Shown here: positions 1 to 12,011 of the stretch, piece by piece
Position numbering within the stretch: the first letter of the stretch is position 1
How the letters are laid out: each line of letters starts with the position of its first letter
Source: Gnetum montanum
Taxonomy: Eukaryota; Streptophyta; Gnetopsida; Gnetales; Gnetaceae
Direction: 5' to 3'
NCBI GenBank assembly: GCA_015680685.1
Contig: MNCI01007635.1
Location: 359,857 to 423,856 of the forward strand
Length of the DNA stretch: 64,000 bases
Notes under the pieces: generated by a model
Database searches by the model: none
What the model was told of the DNA's origin: nothing
The model's input: the letters and a program-made list of their open reading frames with translations, nothing else
Position numbers and translations under genes: made by a program

Positions 1-1411
1 ATGATGTTGTGTATTCTTTAATGAGTGATGAATTGGTGAATATGGCCAAGAAGCAAGTAGAGGGAGAGCTTAGAAGAACTCTATTCATCATTCTACCATA
101 AGAACAATGTAAAAGATAAGAATTGTTGGCCAGTAGATGGTTTGGAGAGGATAATCATATATTAGCCAAATGGTACAATCAAGCTCAACAAAATAAAATG
201 AAGGAAAACTACTTCTCATTGAAAATTGACAAACCATATGAAGCCTTAGATTTAGATTCCTCACCTAGTATATAGAAGTTAAAAGAACAAAGAATGAGGC
301 AATTGGAAATTCTCTTTGGTAAAAGGACATTGCAATAAAAAAAAAGATTGACCATCTTCAAATTTCATAACCACTAGTACTAGTTCTTCATTAGAAAAGG
401 CCTTAACTCTTTTTGATTTTCCTTCATGATATATCCTCAAAGGAGGGCTAAAATCTACGAAAGTCCAAACTACTAAAGGAAGGTTAATTTTTAAGAAGCA
501 GCATCCACAGAGGCCAAACATTGAAGAATCAATTATTTCTCAATTCAAAAATATACATCTAGAAATAGGAAAAAACAAGATGGCCATGTCCCATCATGAA
601 TTAGTAGAAAATTAATTAGCAATCATTGTAGATTGCTCAAAAATTACCAATAAAACAATTAAGGATTAGCAATAAGAGATTGAAAGATTGAAAATTCTAC
701 ATCATTCTATGCAGTTGGAGTTCAAAGTACTAAAAAATAAATATGAAGAGAAAATAAAGATAGCTCAAATCAAGGAAGCTAGTATAGAAGATTTAATGAT
801 GAAAAATGTAGAATCACATAGAGAATTAACTAGAAAGGATCATACAATTTCGGCAAAGAATTTTAGATAAGAGGTTAGCTTTAAATTTATTATTGATGAA
901 TTAACAACCATGAAACAACAATCAAAGGAAGTCTTGGTTGGTAATATGAATTGAAAGGTAGAAAATAAGCTTTTGAACAAGATTTTGTAGATACCATTGA
1001 CTTTATTGGCTAGGCCAATGCAAAAAGAATGTAGCTATATGAATTAGAGACTACATTTCTAGATCTTGTAATGAACAATGGGTTGCATCAAGTTAAATGG
1101 ATTCAAAATTAAGAGAAGATTTTGTTATAATCTTAGAAAATATGCAAGAATATGAGAAGAATATAATTGAAGCCATTGACACCATAAGATTAAATGATGG
1201 CAAAAAATTAGAAGAAAAAATAGCATAGTCTTTATCTACCACTGAAACAAAAGGAGTGGCCAAGACATTATCACTATTAGACAAACAAAGTTACTTTAGA
1301 AGCCTAGTTCAACAAGAGGATGAACGTGTCAAGGAATATACTATAGAAACTCTTACTGTCATAGATATTTAGAAGTAGTTGGCACATTTAAATTTCATTA
1401 AAGATGTTTTT
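1..1411 (+). pseudogene. Tail of a sense accessory reading frame, coiled-coil rich (element X)
   Basis: I do not recognise the product. Reading the plus strand through about a dozen stops gives a lysine- and glutamate-rich protein. Recognisable stretches include RRTLFIIL near 70, a long charged helical segment at about 690-870 (MKILHHSMQLEFKVLKNKYE and onward) and SKLREDFVIILENMQEYEKN near 1,100. Heptad-like spacing suggests a coiled coil. The frame runs up to a purine tract at 1,412-1,421 followed by a likely LTR. That is where some Tat-lineage elements carry an extra gene, between integrase and 3' LTR. The beginning lies outside the window. A fragment of an ordinary host gene is also possible. 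Confidence 0.4.
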
Positions 1412-1421
1412 GAGAAGGGAG
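1412..1421 (+). other. Candidate polypurine tract of element X
   Basis: The tract GAGAAGGGAG lies just before TGTTGGAAATTC at 1,423, a plausible LTR start. A purine run directly upstream of a 3' LTR primes plus-strand DNA synthesis in LTR retrotransposons. Confidence 0.4.
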
Positions 1422-1422
1422 T

Positions 1423-2222
1423 TGTTGGAAATTCATCCTAATAACTATTTTGTAATCTCTTTGTAGTTATAATTTATCCTTTCATGTTTTGGCTATATAA
1501 ATGTATGGTCTTTTTGTAAAATAGAGGGGGATGGTCTTGAAGATACTAATAGTGAATTTTGTATAATGGCATTTAAAAGTAAGAATTAATTCAATTTTTG
1601 CCTCTAATTTGTAAGTTATTTTTATTTTCATTTTATCTTTTTTGCATAGCTATAAGTAAAAATTATAGTATACCTTCCATTCATTTCCTGGCATTATTTG
1701 AATTATTTATCATAACTAAGGATTCAATAATTTTTGTCATCACTAATTGACCAAAATGGCTTTATTTTTTAGAGTGTTTTGTCATATTGGTGAGGGCTCA
1801 TTTTAATGTTTAAGATTTTATGCAATTGTACTCTTTTATGTCACAAATCCATTGAATCTTACTCTACTTCTAGTTTTTTTATGGAATTTTATCTAGGAAA
1901 GATTAGTAGTAGATTTGTAGGATTACATTCTAAAAATTGGATGAAAGGATGATTATTATACAGAGATTATGATCCATAATGTATTGACTAGTTTGCTTTG
2001 ATAAGATTGGGAAATATTTTGGCTTATAGAATAGAATTTTAGAAAGGTAAATCTTTCTTTAAGACTATACCTTGCTATTAAAACTTAAAGATAGTAGAGG
2101 GGTTTTAGTAAGTATAGATTGGAAAACACACTGCTCATACAATTGTTGAGTTTTATTTGGAGGCATTTGAGTCTTTGTGTTGCTAGAAACTAGTAAACAC
2201 TAAAATTTGAGTTTGAAAGAAC
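1423..2222 (+). repeat. LTR1, likely 3' LTR of element X
   Basis: About 800 bases diverged from but alignable to 3,235-4,154. Shared blocks include CATTTTAATG.TTAAGA.TTTAT, TATGGAATTTT and TTTATTTGGAGG. A TATA-like sequence (TATATAAAT) is at 1,494. Unlike the second copy it is not followed by a primer site, so it fits a 3' LTR or solo LTR. The right edge is approximate. Confidence 0.5.
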
Positions 2223-3234
2223 CCCCTACCTAAGTAATTTTAGTTACTAAGATAGGAACTATAGCATTCATGATTGGAAGTGAGTCCAAAGTGGTTGCCA
2301 ACACATGTTAGCCTCCTACCATGTTAGCTTAAAGTGGGATTTTTTCAAATAGATCTTTTGCTCTACAAGAAAGCCTTGCCACATCAACAAAGCTCAAGAT
2401 GATTTGGCACATCAGCAACTACCATATCATCATCTAGATAAAGATTCACGAGCTTGTGAAAATGAAAATTTTCACCTACCACGTAAGTAGCATTCAATAC
2501 TATGTAATTTTAGCATTGTGCCATGCTAGCATGTAGAGCCATTTCATAGAGATAGATTTCCACTCTACAAATAAGATTTACCACATTAGCATGTAGAGCT
2601 AGTGTAGATCCCAATTTTCACTCTACGAAGAAGCTTTACCACATCAAAATTGTGTTACAAAATCTTGGAGAGCCAATATGAAGAGCTAAAAAATGGCTCT
2701 AAAAAGAACCTCTACCATGTCAACCACCTACAACATTAGTTTGTAGAGCTAGTCCTTGAAGCTTAAATTCAAATCTACAAGCAAGTTCACTTTAGGCTCT
2801 ATTAGGTTGGCTTGAAAAGATGTTCATAGAGCGAAAAATGGGCTTTACATATTAGCTTTTCCATGTTGCACTATGTCATGTTAGCTTATAGAGCTGATTC
2901 GTAGAGCTCAAAATCCACTCTACAATGGAGCTCTGCCATGTCAGCATCCTGCTTTGTTGATTTGCAGAGCCAAGCTATAAAGCTGAAGTGCATAGTATGT
3001 AAAAGAACATTAGCTCTACAAAGAAGCTCCATAATTGTTCTATTACATTAGGTTCTCCATCTAACAAGCCAAAAATAGCCATATGAATAAAATTAAAAGG
3101 CTATGCTAAAATCAAACTAATAAAAGGTCTCTTAAATTATGAAAGTTACCAGTTGAGGGGCATTAAATTTATAGAATAAATTGAGCTTATTAATATAATA
3201 GTTATTCCATGTCCTATCATGATGTAAGTAAAAC
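2223..3234. repeat. Degenerate array of GTAGAGCT / CTCTAC words
   Basis: No coding potential seen. Irregular 50-80 base units recur with the words TAGAGCT, CTCTAC and CCATGTTAGC, for example near 2,575, 2,620, 2,735, 2,895-2,935 and 3,010. GTAGAGCT and CTCTAC together suggest an ancestral palindrome GTAGAGCTCTAC. The block may be the U3 part of the following LTR or a separate insertion. LTR1 does not contain it. Confidence 0.5.
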
Positions 3235-4154
3235 ATGAAGAAACTGTAGCTTTAAATCTCTATAATGGTTGTAACTACCAATGGCTACTATAAAAAGCCT
3301 AGAGGAGATTTATAAAAAAAGGATAGAGGTTGGGAGAGAGAAGATACTAGAAAAGCAAGGAGAAATTTCCTGTACAATGATATTCTAATTAATGTTTTTG
3401 ATTTACTGATTTACTTCTAGATTGTGAGTTTATTTTTACTTTTTTGCTTTATTTTAGTTGCTTAGCTAGAGGTAAAGATTATATTGTACCTAGCATCTTG
3501 TTCTTAGAATTGTTAAATTTCTTGAATAGCTTTATATTTAGAAATTACTGGCATTTACTAACTGGCTTTAAAATTGCTTTAGTTCTTTTCAAAGTGTTTG
3601 TACATGCCAATAGAGACCTTATGTGATATTTGCTTAGTTGAGCCTAAGGATTTAATAAATTATGGTACTATTGACTAATCTAAATAGTTGTATTTTTCAA
3701 AAGTGTTTGTCCATGTTAGTAGTACCTCATTTTAATGCTTAAGACTTTATACAATTCTACTACTTTATTTCTATGAATCTGTTGAATCTTTCTCTATTTT
3801 AAATTTTCTTATGGAATTTTCTCTCTAGGGGAAATTGGTAATAGATTTTTTTGAATTGTACTTTAGCATTAGAAGAAAGCATAGATTGCACAGGTAGCAT
3901 ATAATCTAGACTACATAGACTAAGTAGCTTTGATATAAGAGGATATTTTATTCTATTATATGATAGAGTAAAGATGGCTAAATCTTTTCATAGAAGTTAA
4001 TTTACCATTTAACTCTTAGTACCCAATATTGTGAAGTTTGCATTAAATGATAGCGCAAAAACACATATAACCACTAAGTTTATTTGGAGGAATTTGGACC
4101 TTGGTGTTTCTAAAGACCATCAAACACCTAAACTCAAGTTTTAAAATGAATGCA
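3235..4154 (+). repeat. LTR2, likely 5' LTR of element H (promoter-R-U5 part)
   Basis: Diverged direct copy of 1,423-2,222 with a TATA box (TATAAAAA) at 3,289-3,296. It ends near ATGCA at 4,154, thirteen bases before a primer-site match, which makes it a 5' LTR. Its left edge is uncertain and may include the array at 2,223-3,234. Confidence 0.55.
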
Positions 4155-4166
4155 AATAATTCTTTT

Positions 4167-4184
4167 TGGTGCTAGAAGTAGAGT
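4167..4184 (+). other. Primer binding site of element H
   Basis: TTGGTGCTAGAAGTAGAG lies just after LTR2. It matches the primer sites of E (TTGGCGCTAGAAGGAGGG at 60,776) and B (minus, 58,499-58,518) except for a few transitions and one transversion. This links H to the T group. Confidence 0.65.
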
Positions 4185-4339
4185 AAAGGAATTATTCACT
4201 ACTTTGTTCATGAGAAAATAACCTATTAATTATAAATAATTTGGAAGTAAAAATAAGTATTTTGATTATAAGACTTATTGTTTATTAGAGGAAAGCCATG
4301 AAAATTTTTTTGAGCCAAGGAAAAATGATGGAATTTAAA

Positions 4340-5560
4340 CTAGAAGGACTAGAAGATCACCTCTTTTATATGGTTTACCAACCTTCAAGACAAGGTAAAA
4401 AAAATACTATGTGTTCAACAACAAGAAGTAATTTCAATATGGAAAATCTACCACCTTTAAATCCTTTGTAAAGAGCCACACCATTAAGGTTCCCAAATTA
4501 CATTGATATCCCCAAGATAGTTCACAAGTCTTTTCTTAAGCCTTTCATTCCTAAAAAAGCCTATTTGGTAGAAGAATATCTTCATTTATTTGAATTAGCC
4601 TTGGCTCATGAAAACATTTAACATCAAGATCAAGCTCGTAGTTTGTTTGTAGCAACTTGAAAGATATGACTCAGATTTCATATTTTAATTTTCCAAAAAA
4701 TAGCATTACCAATTGGGATGATATCATTGATTTATTTTAGCTCAATTTTAAAATCAAATATACCAAAAATAGTTGTATTACCTATTAGTACGCACCATGC
4801 AAGGGACTACGAAGTTAGTTACAAAGTTTAACATTAAGTTTCAACAAATTTAGAGATGCTTAGTGAAACTTATCTAAATGCTGTTACTCCCAACATTTCA
4901 ATTTGGCTATGAAGAACTCCAAATTTACTAACTATAAGTGATTTCTTTAATGAAGATATCTAGTTAGAAAAATAACTAAACTTAGCTAATGAAAAAATAT
5001 TTAGAGTACCAAAAAATGGACAAAAAGCATTGGCCTCTGTACAAATTTTAGTTCAATTGAAAGCATTACCTTCTATGACCAACAAGGATCAAGAACAAGC
5101 AAATGGAAATTCTAAAGAAGATTCTAAAAAAAGGAAATCTAATGAAAGAATTTTCCAACAAGATAGCCAAATTAGAAAAGCTGTGTAAAGTTAGGATAAA
5201 AGAAGAAAAGAAGCATAGGAAACATTGACATCAAGATACCACATTAGTAGATTCTGAAGATGAAAGTCACACAGAGGTTTCTAATTTTCTCGACATTTAA
5301 TCTAATAACAAGTTATTTTGTATTAATTACACTATTAAATCATTTGAAAATGAAAAAACTGATACTTTCTCTTATTCAAGTTTGGATAAAGAATAATCTT
5401 TAGATGAGGAATGCAACAATAATGATTGATCTAGATATAACTTAAGGTCAAAAGAAAATCTCACTACATTTAGCCCTCCCAATGACATTTCTAATCCTTC
5501 TATCATAAGAAAGACTTTAAAACCCAACAAGAAATAAAAGAGAAAAGAAAAGGATACATA
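4340..5560 (+). pseudogene. gag: Gag remnant of element H
   Basis: Capsid-like coding read through many stops and shifts. The best segments are KFPNYIDIPKIVHKSF at about 4,490 and KKAYLVEEYLHLFELALAHE at about 4,555, laid out like the capsid region of the T-group gag near 62,620 (proline-rich entry, then an acidic helix). A lysine-rich tail follows near 5,110-5,240. I found no CCHC knuckle. The assignment rests on position and composition more than on strong motifs. Confidence 0.45.
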
Positions 5561-5779
5561 GATAGACCAAAATCCTTAAAAATAGTTTCCTAGTAAGTGG
5601 TTTAGAAAAGTTGGCTCTTATTGTGATGGGGAATATGATTTAATAAAATAACTTAAGCATGTCAATTCAAACATTAGTATATATCAAATATTACAAATTG
5701 GAAGTTAGGAAAAGAGAGATTTAGAATTGGTCAAGGCTAAGAAAAAGGTTGGAGAGTCTGAATCAAGCTATGTTTGTAG

Positions 5780-6235
5780 TGGGATAAAATGGTAAAATCA
5801 AAGTATCCCTATATTCTAGACAAAAAAGCTCCTCTTTTTCTTCTTAAAATGAAGTTAAATGAAAAATATCTACATAATTTTTTGGTCAATTCACAAGCTA
5901 CATTAACCATTATGTCATTATTGATTTGTAAGTAGTTAGGATTATTGTCAAAATAGTCCAACAAGAATATTGTTCAAGTAGATAAGGGCTGAATAAAATT
6001 CATAAGAGATCTACCAAATTTTTTACTCCAAATTGCTTTAGAAGCTTGCATTAAAAGTAGAATAACCATTTGGATAGCTAATATTGCAGATTCATATAGT
6101 CTTTTGTTAAGTTGAAGCTAGAGCAAAACATTTTCTAAATATATATTCATTGATTATTTGCACATGTTGCTACCATGGAAGGGAAAGCCCAATAAGATAT
6201 ATATATATATATATATACAAAAATCCCTTGATGAT
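5780..6235 (+). pseudogene. Aspartic protease remnant of element H
   Basis: Retroviral-type protease that would cut the Gag-Pol polyprotein. The segment NFLVNSQATLTIMSLLIC fits the active-site strand, but the catalytic D-S/T-G is no longer legible. A later segment SKYIFIDYLHMLLPWKGKPN resembles the C-terminal protease region of Tat/Ogre elements. An (AT)n run at 6,197-6,217 interrupts the end. Confidence 0.5.
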
Positions 6236-6349
6236 CAAGAATGTTACTTCTGATTGAAAGAACAAAGTCATCCAAACCAAAGATATTAAAATAAGACTAT
6301 GTTTGCTCATAGAAGTTCAAGTTCTAGAAAAGAGAAATTCAAAACAAAG

Positions 6350-6785
6350 AAACATGGAAACTGTATTTTGATGGATCTTGCAATTTAGAAGGGGCTAGAG
6401 CTCAAATAGTGTTAGCAAAGAAAAATTATTAGAAAATTGTAAAAGCTATTCATGTATCATTCCCATGTACAAACAATAAGGCTAAATACAAAGCCTTGTG
6501 TGTTAAAATTTGAAGAGCTTTAAAGAAAGAAATTAAAGAAATTATAATAAAGCAAGATTCAAAGCTCATATGTGAATACATCAAGGGTGAATTTGTTGTA
6601 AAATGTTCATTCTTGAGGCCATATAAACAACTAGTTTATAGCTTGTTAGACTAATTTGAGAGGTATGAGATAAAACATATATATAGAGAATATAATTAGT
6701 TATTAGATGAGCTAGATATACAGGTCTAAACATTTGATTTAGAAAGGATTAAGAAATATAGATGGGTTGTAGTTGAAGTCTAGCA
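6350..6785 (+). pseudogene. Extra (archaeal-type) RNase H of element H, upstream of RT
   Basis: RNase H fold: WKLYFDGSCNLEGARAQIVL with the first catalytic aspartate (FDGS), FPCTNNKAKYKAL where the usual glutamate of EYEAL is now lysine, and IIIKQDSKLICEYI with the next catalytic aspartate. The tail resembles the HV..E.N..AD.L motif (IKHIYREYN). Several stops interrupt it. It is clearly distinct from the gypsy RNase H at 7,940-8,480. In H it lies between protease and RT. Confidence 0.75.
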
Positions 6786-6899
6786 TTAGCCCTTAGTCCT
6801 AGATAATGTGGAGCACTTTTAGGTATTTGAAAATGATGATCAATTACTTAGATTCTTGAAGAAGAAAGGAGAATTTGAAGATAAAATTATGTCAAAACA

Positions 6900-7925
6900 A
6901 TAAGTTGTGTCAAAGATTAGATTAATTTTATTTCCCAAGAAGATAGTTAATTATGAATATGGGCTTAGTGAAAGGCTGCTTAAATGGATGGATGTCCAAA
7001 ATCTAGATGATCAAGAATATGAAGAAATAAATTTAGGATCCTCAAAGAAATCAAAAATGTTAAATATTACCAAAGGAAATGATCTACTTTTCAAGAAAAA
7101 GTTATTATCTTTATTGAAGGATAACCTAAATAATTTTTCATGGTCCTACAATGACCTTAGAACATTTAGGCCTAATGTGATGACTCATAAAATTCCATTA
7201 AACAAAGATTGTGAAGTGGTTAGGTAAAAGCAAAAGAAGTCTAATCTATCATTTAAGATAGCCATGGAAGCTAAATCAAAATTTTGTTGCAAGCTAGAAT
7301 TATATATCTTGTCCAATATTCAGTTTGGCTAGCTAATTTGGTACTTGTGAGGAAAAAGAATGGTGACATTAGGCAATGCATTGATTTTATAAATTTAAAT
7401 CAAGCCTTAAAAAGGACAAATATTCCTTACCCATAATAGATGAAATGTTGATTGAAGTATTAGGATATTAAGTATACACTTTTTAGATGGGTTTTAAAGA
7501 TATAATCAAGTTTTAGTGTACAAAAATGGCAAATATAAAACAACCTTCATTACTAAGTGAGAAGCGTTCACTTATAAGAAGATGCCTTTTGGATTGTAAA
7601 ACACTAGAGACACTTTCCAAAGAGTAATGGACATAGCTTTTAATGGTTTAATAGGAAAATTTTTATTAATATATTCATGTGATATTAATTTTTTATTCAA
7701 AAAGAAATAAAGATTACAAAAGTCACCTTCGATAGATTTTCAATAAATGTTAAAAATATGGTATTTCTTTAAATCCTAAAAAAAGCATTTTGGGGTAAAA
7801 TCTAAAAGCTGGTTGAAGCACATTTTTTGTCAAAAGGGTATTGCTATAGATAATGCAAGGATCCAAGATGTTCAAAACATTGAACATATAACCAACAAAA
7901 GGTATCATAGATCTTTCTTTGAAAA
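6900..7925 (+). pseudogene. Reverse transcriptase remnant of element H
   Basis: The entry segment KKKLLSLLKDNLNNFSWSYN is typical of the region before RT in Ty3/gypsy pol. It is followed by KIPLNKDCEVVR, a V.KKNGDIR-like block near 7,350 and KMPFGL at about 7,582. The YxDD box near 7,670 is destroyed (YSCDIN), and frame changes are frequent. The thumb continues to about 7,925 (ITNKRYHRSFFEKINFVKKF). Inactive. Confidence 0.75.
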
Positions 7926-7939
7926 AATAAATTTTGTCA

Positions 7940-8480
7940 AGAAATTTATACTAGTATTTACTGAAATCACCAAACCCCTAATGTTCATGCTCAAGAAGGA
8001 TATTTATGTAAGGAAGACACCTAAATTAAAGAAAGTACTAGCAAAAATTAAAAAGGCTATTCAAGAAGCTCCATATTTAGCTAGACCTAAATTAAAAGAA
8101 GACTTCTAGTTATGTGCTTTTGCTTCTAGTGATTCAGTTACCATAGTTTTAACTTAGACAAAGGATGGTTAGGATGAACCATTTGAATTATTTGGTTACC
8201 AACTTAATGGTTTTGAATTAAACTACTCATACTTAGAAAAGTAGGCATATGATGTTCTCAAAGTGTTGTTACATTTCAAATATTATTTAGATAGTGCTTT
8301 GATTCATGTTATGTTGATAGAGCTTGCCATTAAGCAATATCCGATTCAAAATAAAATTGGCCTAAAAAAAGGGGAATGGCTTGCTAAGCTTCAAGGATTT
8401 ATATTTTCACTTGAGTTATGAAAAATAGATAGAGGAATGGGATTAGCCAAACTAATGACTAAAGAACTTGAAATCTATAT
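7940..8480 (+). pseudogene. Gypsy-type RNase H remnant of element H
   Basis: Follows the RT connection (KKAIQEAPYLARPKLKEDF). The segments LCAFASSDSVTIVL, FELNYSYLEKXAYDVLKVL (the helix with the catalytic glutamate) and LDSALIHVMLIELAIK are in the expected order for the RNase H that follows RT in Ty3/gypsy elements. Stops are present at several positions. Confidence 0.65.
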
Positions 8481-8539
8481 GATAGATTTCCATGGTGAAA
8501 ATCAATATGATGAATTTTAGGGTTCTTCACTTTAAGAAA

Positions 8540-9758
8540 AGTACTAGATAATTTGAATGTAAGTGAAAGAAGAGCTTTTCTTAAAAAGAACAATAAGTTC
8601 CTAGTGAAAAATTGGATTTTATATAGAAATGATTTGAAAGAAGTTCTATTAGAATGTATCAAGAATGATCAAATTGAGCTCATGTTGGGCCAATTTCATG
8701 ATTATGAAAACTTGTTTTACGATTTCCCTAAAATATAATATGCAACATATATTGTGCTATAAATTTTATTGGCCTAGCATGTATCAAGATATTAGCTTAG
8801 AGATTCAATGTTGTTACAAATGTCAAATTCATGGGTCAAAAATCAAGAAATCTAGTATACCACTAAAGCTAGTGATTGCTAATAGATCATTTTAGTAGTG
8901 GGGCTTAGATTTTATTTGCACAATCACTTCTTTAAAAGATACACATAATTTTATACTTACAGCTAAAAGATATTTTACCAAATGGCTAGAAGAAAAAGCT
9001 TTAAAAAATATTCCAATGTCAAATGTAATAAGGTTTCTTGAAGATAAAATCCTAAGTTTCTTTGAAATACCTAAAGTGTTGGTGTAAGATAATCGCCTTG
9101 CATTTTAGTCTAAAGAAATTTTAAGATGGCCTTTTGAGAAATCTATATTTCTTTACTCCTCATCTAATTACTTTCCTTAAGGGAATGGATTGGTTGAATC
9201 TACCAATAAGAAGCTTATTTATTATATCAAAAGATTAATGAAAGAAAATCCTGGAAATTGGCATAAATACTTACAATTAGCTTTATGGATAGACCATATT
9301 AGAATCAAGAAATATATTGGAACATCATCTTATAATTTAGTCTATGATATGGTAGAAAGAAGCATGAATAAAATTATAATATCAACCTTAGAATTTATAC
9401 AAAAGTATAGTAAAAGAATAGGCAAAGACAAGAGTTTCATGACTTTGCTTATTAAAAGAGAGGCTAAGATTGATAACGCTAGAGATAGCTTGTCAAGGAA
9501 TTCTTTACAAATCAAAATATGGTTCAAGAAAAAAGCTTTAAAAAGGGAATTTAGAGTGGGTAACTTGATATTGCTTTAGAACACAAAGAAAAGAAATGGC
9601 CATAATAAGTTTTCTTCCAAGTGGACAATCCCATTGATTACTAATTAATAGGTTTCAAATGATACTTATAAGCTATCTATGATGGATGGAACTGAACTAA
9701 AGTTTCCATTTAATGCCATCCATCTCAAACATGACTTTGAACAATTGCCCAATATGTG
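8540..9758 (+). pseudogene. Integrase remnant of element H
   Basis: The zinc-binding domain is visible as FYWPSMYQDISLEIQCCYKC, with the last two cysteines kept. The core starts with WGLDFICTITSLKDTHNFIL (first aspartate kept). The second acidic position reads VLVXDNRLAF, and the third region is GNGLVESTNKKLIYYI (glutamate kept). A C-terminal LILL...KWTIPLI segment leads to FPFNAIHLKHDF. The whole follows the Ty3/gypsy integrase plan. It carries several stops, mostly TAG or TAA. Confidence 0.8.
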
Positions 9759-10802
9759 ATAGACCTGAGGAAAAAGTAGAAAATGTAAATATGTAAATAG
9801 GATTATTTTATAGTTAATAAATAGCTTTAGTGGAAGTTTAATAAGCACCTAACCTCATTGTTTTAGTTGGGGGAGATTTTCAATAACATGGGATATATAA
9901 TGAGCTATGGCTAATCCTCCACTAGCAAAGAAAGTATTCAATTAAGAGCCATTGAAGAAGATCTTCTAGGAAGATGGTGAATATAAGGCCTATTGTCCAC
10001 TACGTATGCAGATGTTATCCTAAAGTTGTTATAAGGATGCATCATAAAGTTATTAACTGTGGGGCTTCATTCAATAGTCCCTACATGACAAGGTTAGGAG
10101 ATAATTTTTTCTTCTTGACCAATGGTCGTTCCATTTATAAATAAGTTTTAAGAAAGTACTATTACTACCTAGGAATCATGAGACTAGAGGAAAATCCAAA
10201 TAATTCAAATTCATGGAAATAGATCTTTGTCTCTCAAGCCACCAACTTGCCAACTGAAGAGAAGAGTAAAGGATCCAACTCATCTCTAAAGGTGAAGAAG
10301 ATCTTCTCTGATCACATTAAGAAAAGAAATCAACTAAGATAAATAGCAAAATGGCTATAGTAAGGGAGAAGACATAGAATCAAGAAAGTGAAAAGGCTTA
10401 GAATAGTGACATCCCATTTCTAGACGTTAGGTGTAAGAAGATAACACAGAAAACATCAAATATAAGTAACATTTGATATTAAACCTAAAGAAAATAAAAG
10501 GAAAAATATAGAAGGAAAGAGGAAAAGGATGCTTTGTTGATGCAGAATAGTGTATCTCAATCATGCTCTTGGTATTCCTTAGGGTTTTCTTCCTTTTGGC
10601 ATCTACTCCTTAAAGGCAATCTACCACTACCACCATGGTTAGACCTATAGCCAACCAAAAGGGATGGACAATCCTCTTCCTATAACACTTCACCTTGCAC
10701 CCATTACTCGTCTTTACTGACTCCACAACTTCATGTTGATACAACCTCTAATGCTCAACGATAAATACCTTAGGTCAATCCCCCAAAGGTCACCTTAAAA
10801 GG
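9759..10802 (+). other. Region after H pol with a possible accessory frame start
   Basis: From an ATG at 9,912 a plus-strand frame can be read through many stops to about 10,380, beginning MANPPLAKKVFN and containing EDGEYKAYCPLRMQML and FFLLDQWSFHL. Many stops sit where CAA or CAG would give glutamine. It may be the start of an accessory gene placed after integrase, as the tail at 1-1,411 suggests. Nothing else recognisable. Confidence 0.3.
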
Positions 10803-12011
10803 TGAAACACCATCAAGAAAATTCATGTTGCAACTTATTAGCATTATAATATTCACCATTAAACTTGAGGTAGGATTTCATTATAACTTGTGAGGTTTGT
10901 AGTTCACAAGCTACAATCTTGCATACTTTAACTTTTTGAGGCTAAAAAATGCCTCATAAGTTATTATTACCTCACTTCCCAAGTGGAAAAAGTCTTGTCA
11001 TGTATGTATTTTGGCTTGAGAAGGCTAAAAAAAGCCTTGGGAGTTACCAATTTTGGCCTGTTAATGGGTTTTATGTTGGTCAAAGCATAAAATATGTTGG
11101 AACCACTTACAACTAGTGTAGGAATTCTTGGATTTTTATTTTTACAATAACGATAACATAGTTTCCATGAGGCTAGTGTAACTTTCCAAGGTCAACATGA
11201 TTTTGGTAAGCCCAACATAGTTTTCAAAGCCAACTTACTTTTTATAGCACCCAACATATTTTTGATGGGCCTTGTGCATCAAATTTACCATAAGTAGAAA
11301 AATATGCTAGAATGGATGGCTTTCCACACTTGAAAATTACATTAATTTATTAGCAATCATGAAAGAAATTTGTAGCTTCAAATCAATGACCATATGACCT
11401 ATAAAAACAAAATTTGAACACATTGAATAGACGTTTTTTGTAACTTGGTAATAAAATAAGCATTAGAGACTCTCATAACATTGCATTGCATCGAAAACTC
11501 AAGCAACCATTACACCATTTGTTCAACTAGTGCAACGGATTTGAACTTGAGAACTAATAAGGAGTTTTGAGAATTAAAGGTTGGGAGCATCTAGATTGTA
11601 CAACCAACTAAAACATACAATCTGTCAATTTCAAAAGACTCCAAGAATCATTAGTGTGACTTCTTGTGCATTTAAAAACACAACTTGTACACATTTGAAC
11701 TTTGTTCTTTCAACATTTCATTACTTTAATAAAATTCAGGTATTTCATTTGTGCATTTCAAGTTCATTATTGAATATTCTAAGTTTATTTTGTTCATTAA
11801 TATTCTAAGTTTATTTTGTCCATTTTCTCTAGTTTTAAATATGAAAGTATTTAAAAATTTATTTACATTTTTTTACACTTTCTAAGTCCTTGGGTGATCA
11901 ACCAAACCATCCAAGGTACCTTGGATCCTCTTTTCTAATGGTCCTTAGAATCCAAAGTTAAATTGTTCCACTTGAAATTTTTGGTTTTTTTAGCACTAAA
12001 TTTTTCAAGCA
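10803..12011 (+). repeat. 5' LTR of element C
   Basis: Starts TGAAACACCATCAAG and ends near TTTTTCAAGCA. It aligns along its length to 28,049-29,152, including GAAAATTCATGTTGCAACTT, TTAACTTTTTGAGG and the region before the end. TATA box TATAAAAA at 11,400-11,407. The LTR start word TGAAACACCA is shared with A, B and E. Confidence 0.85.

Larger units (their letters stand above)
4155..10802 (+). mobile_element. Element H: decayed Tat-like Ty3/gypsy element, 5' part
   Basis: Plus-strand remains appear in the order gag, protease, extra RNase H, RT, RNase H, integrase, then a possible accessory frame. The extra RNase H lies upstream of RT, unlike elements C, A and B here, where it lies between RNase H and integrase. 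Dual RNase H domains are a known Tat-lineage trait. Stops and indels are frequent, and this is among the most decayed elements of the window. No 3' LTR was found; element C begins at 10,803. Confidence 0.7.
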
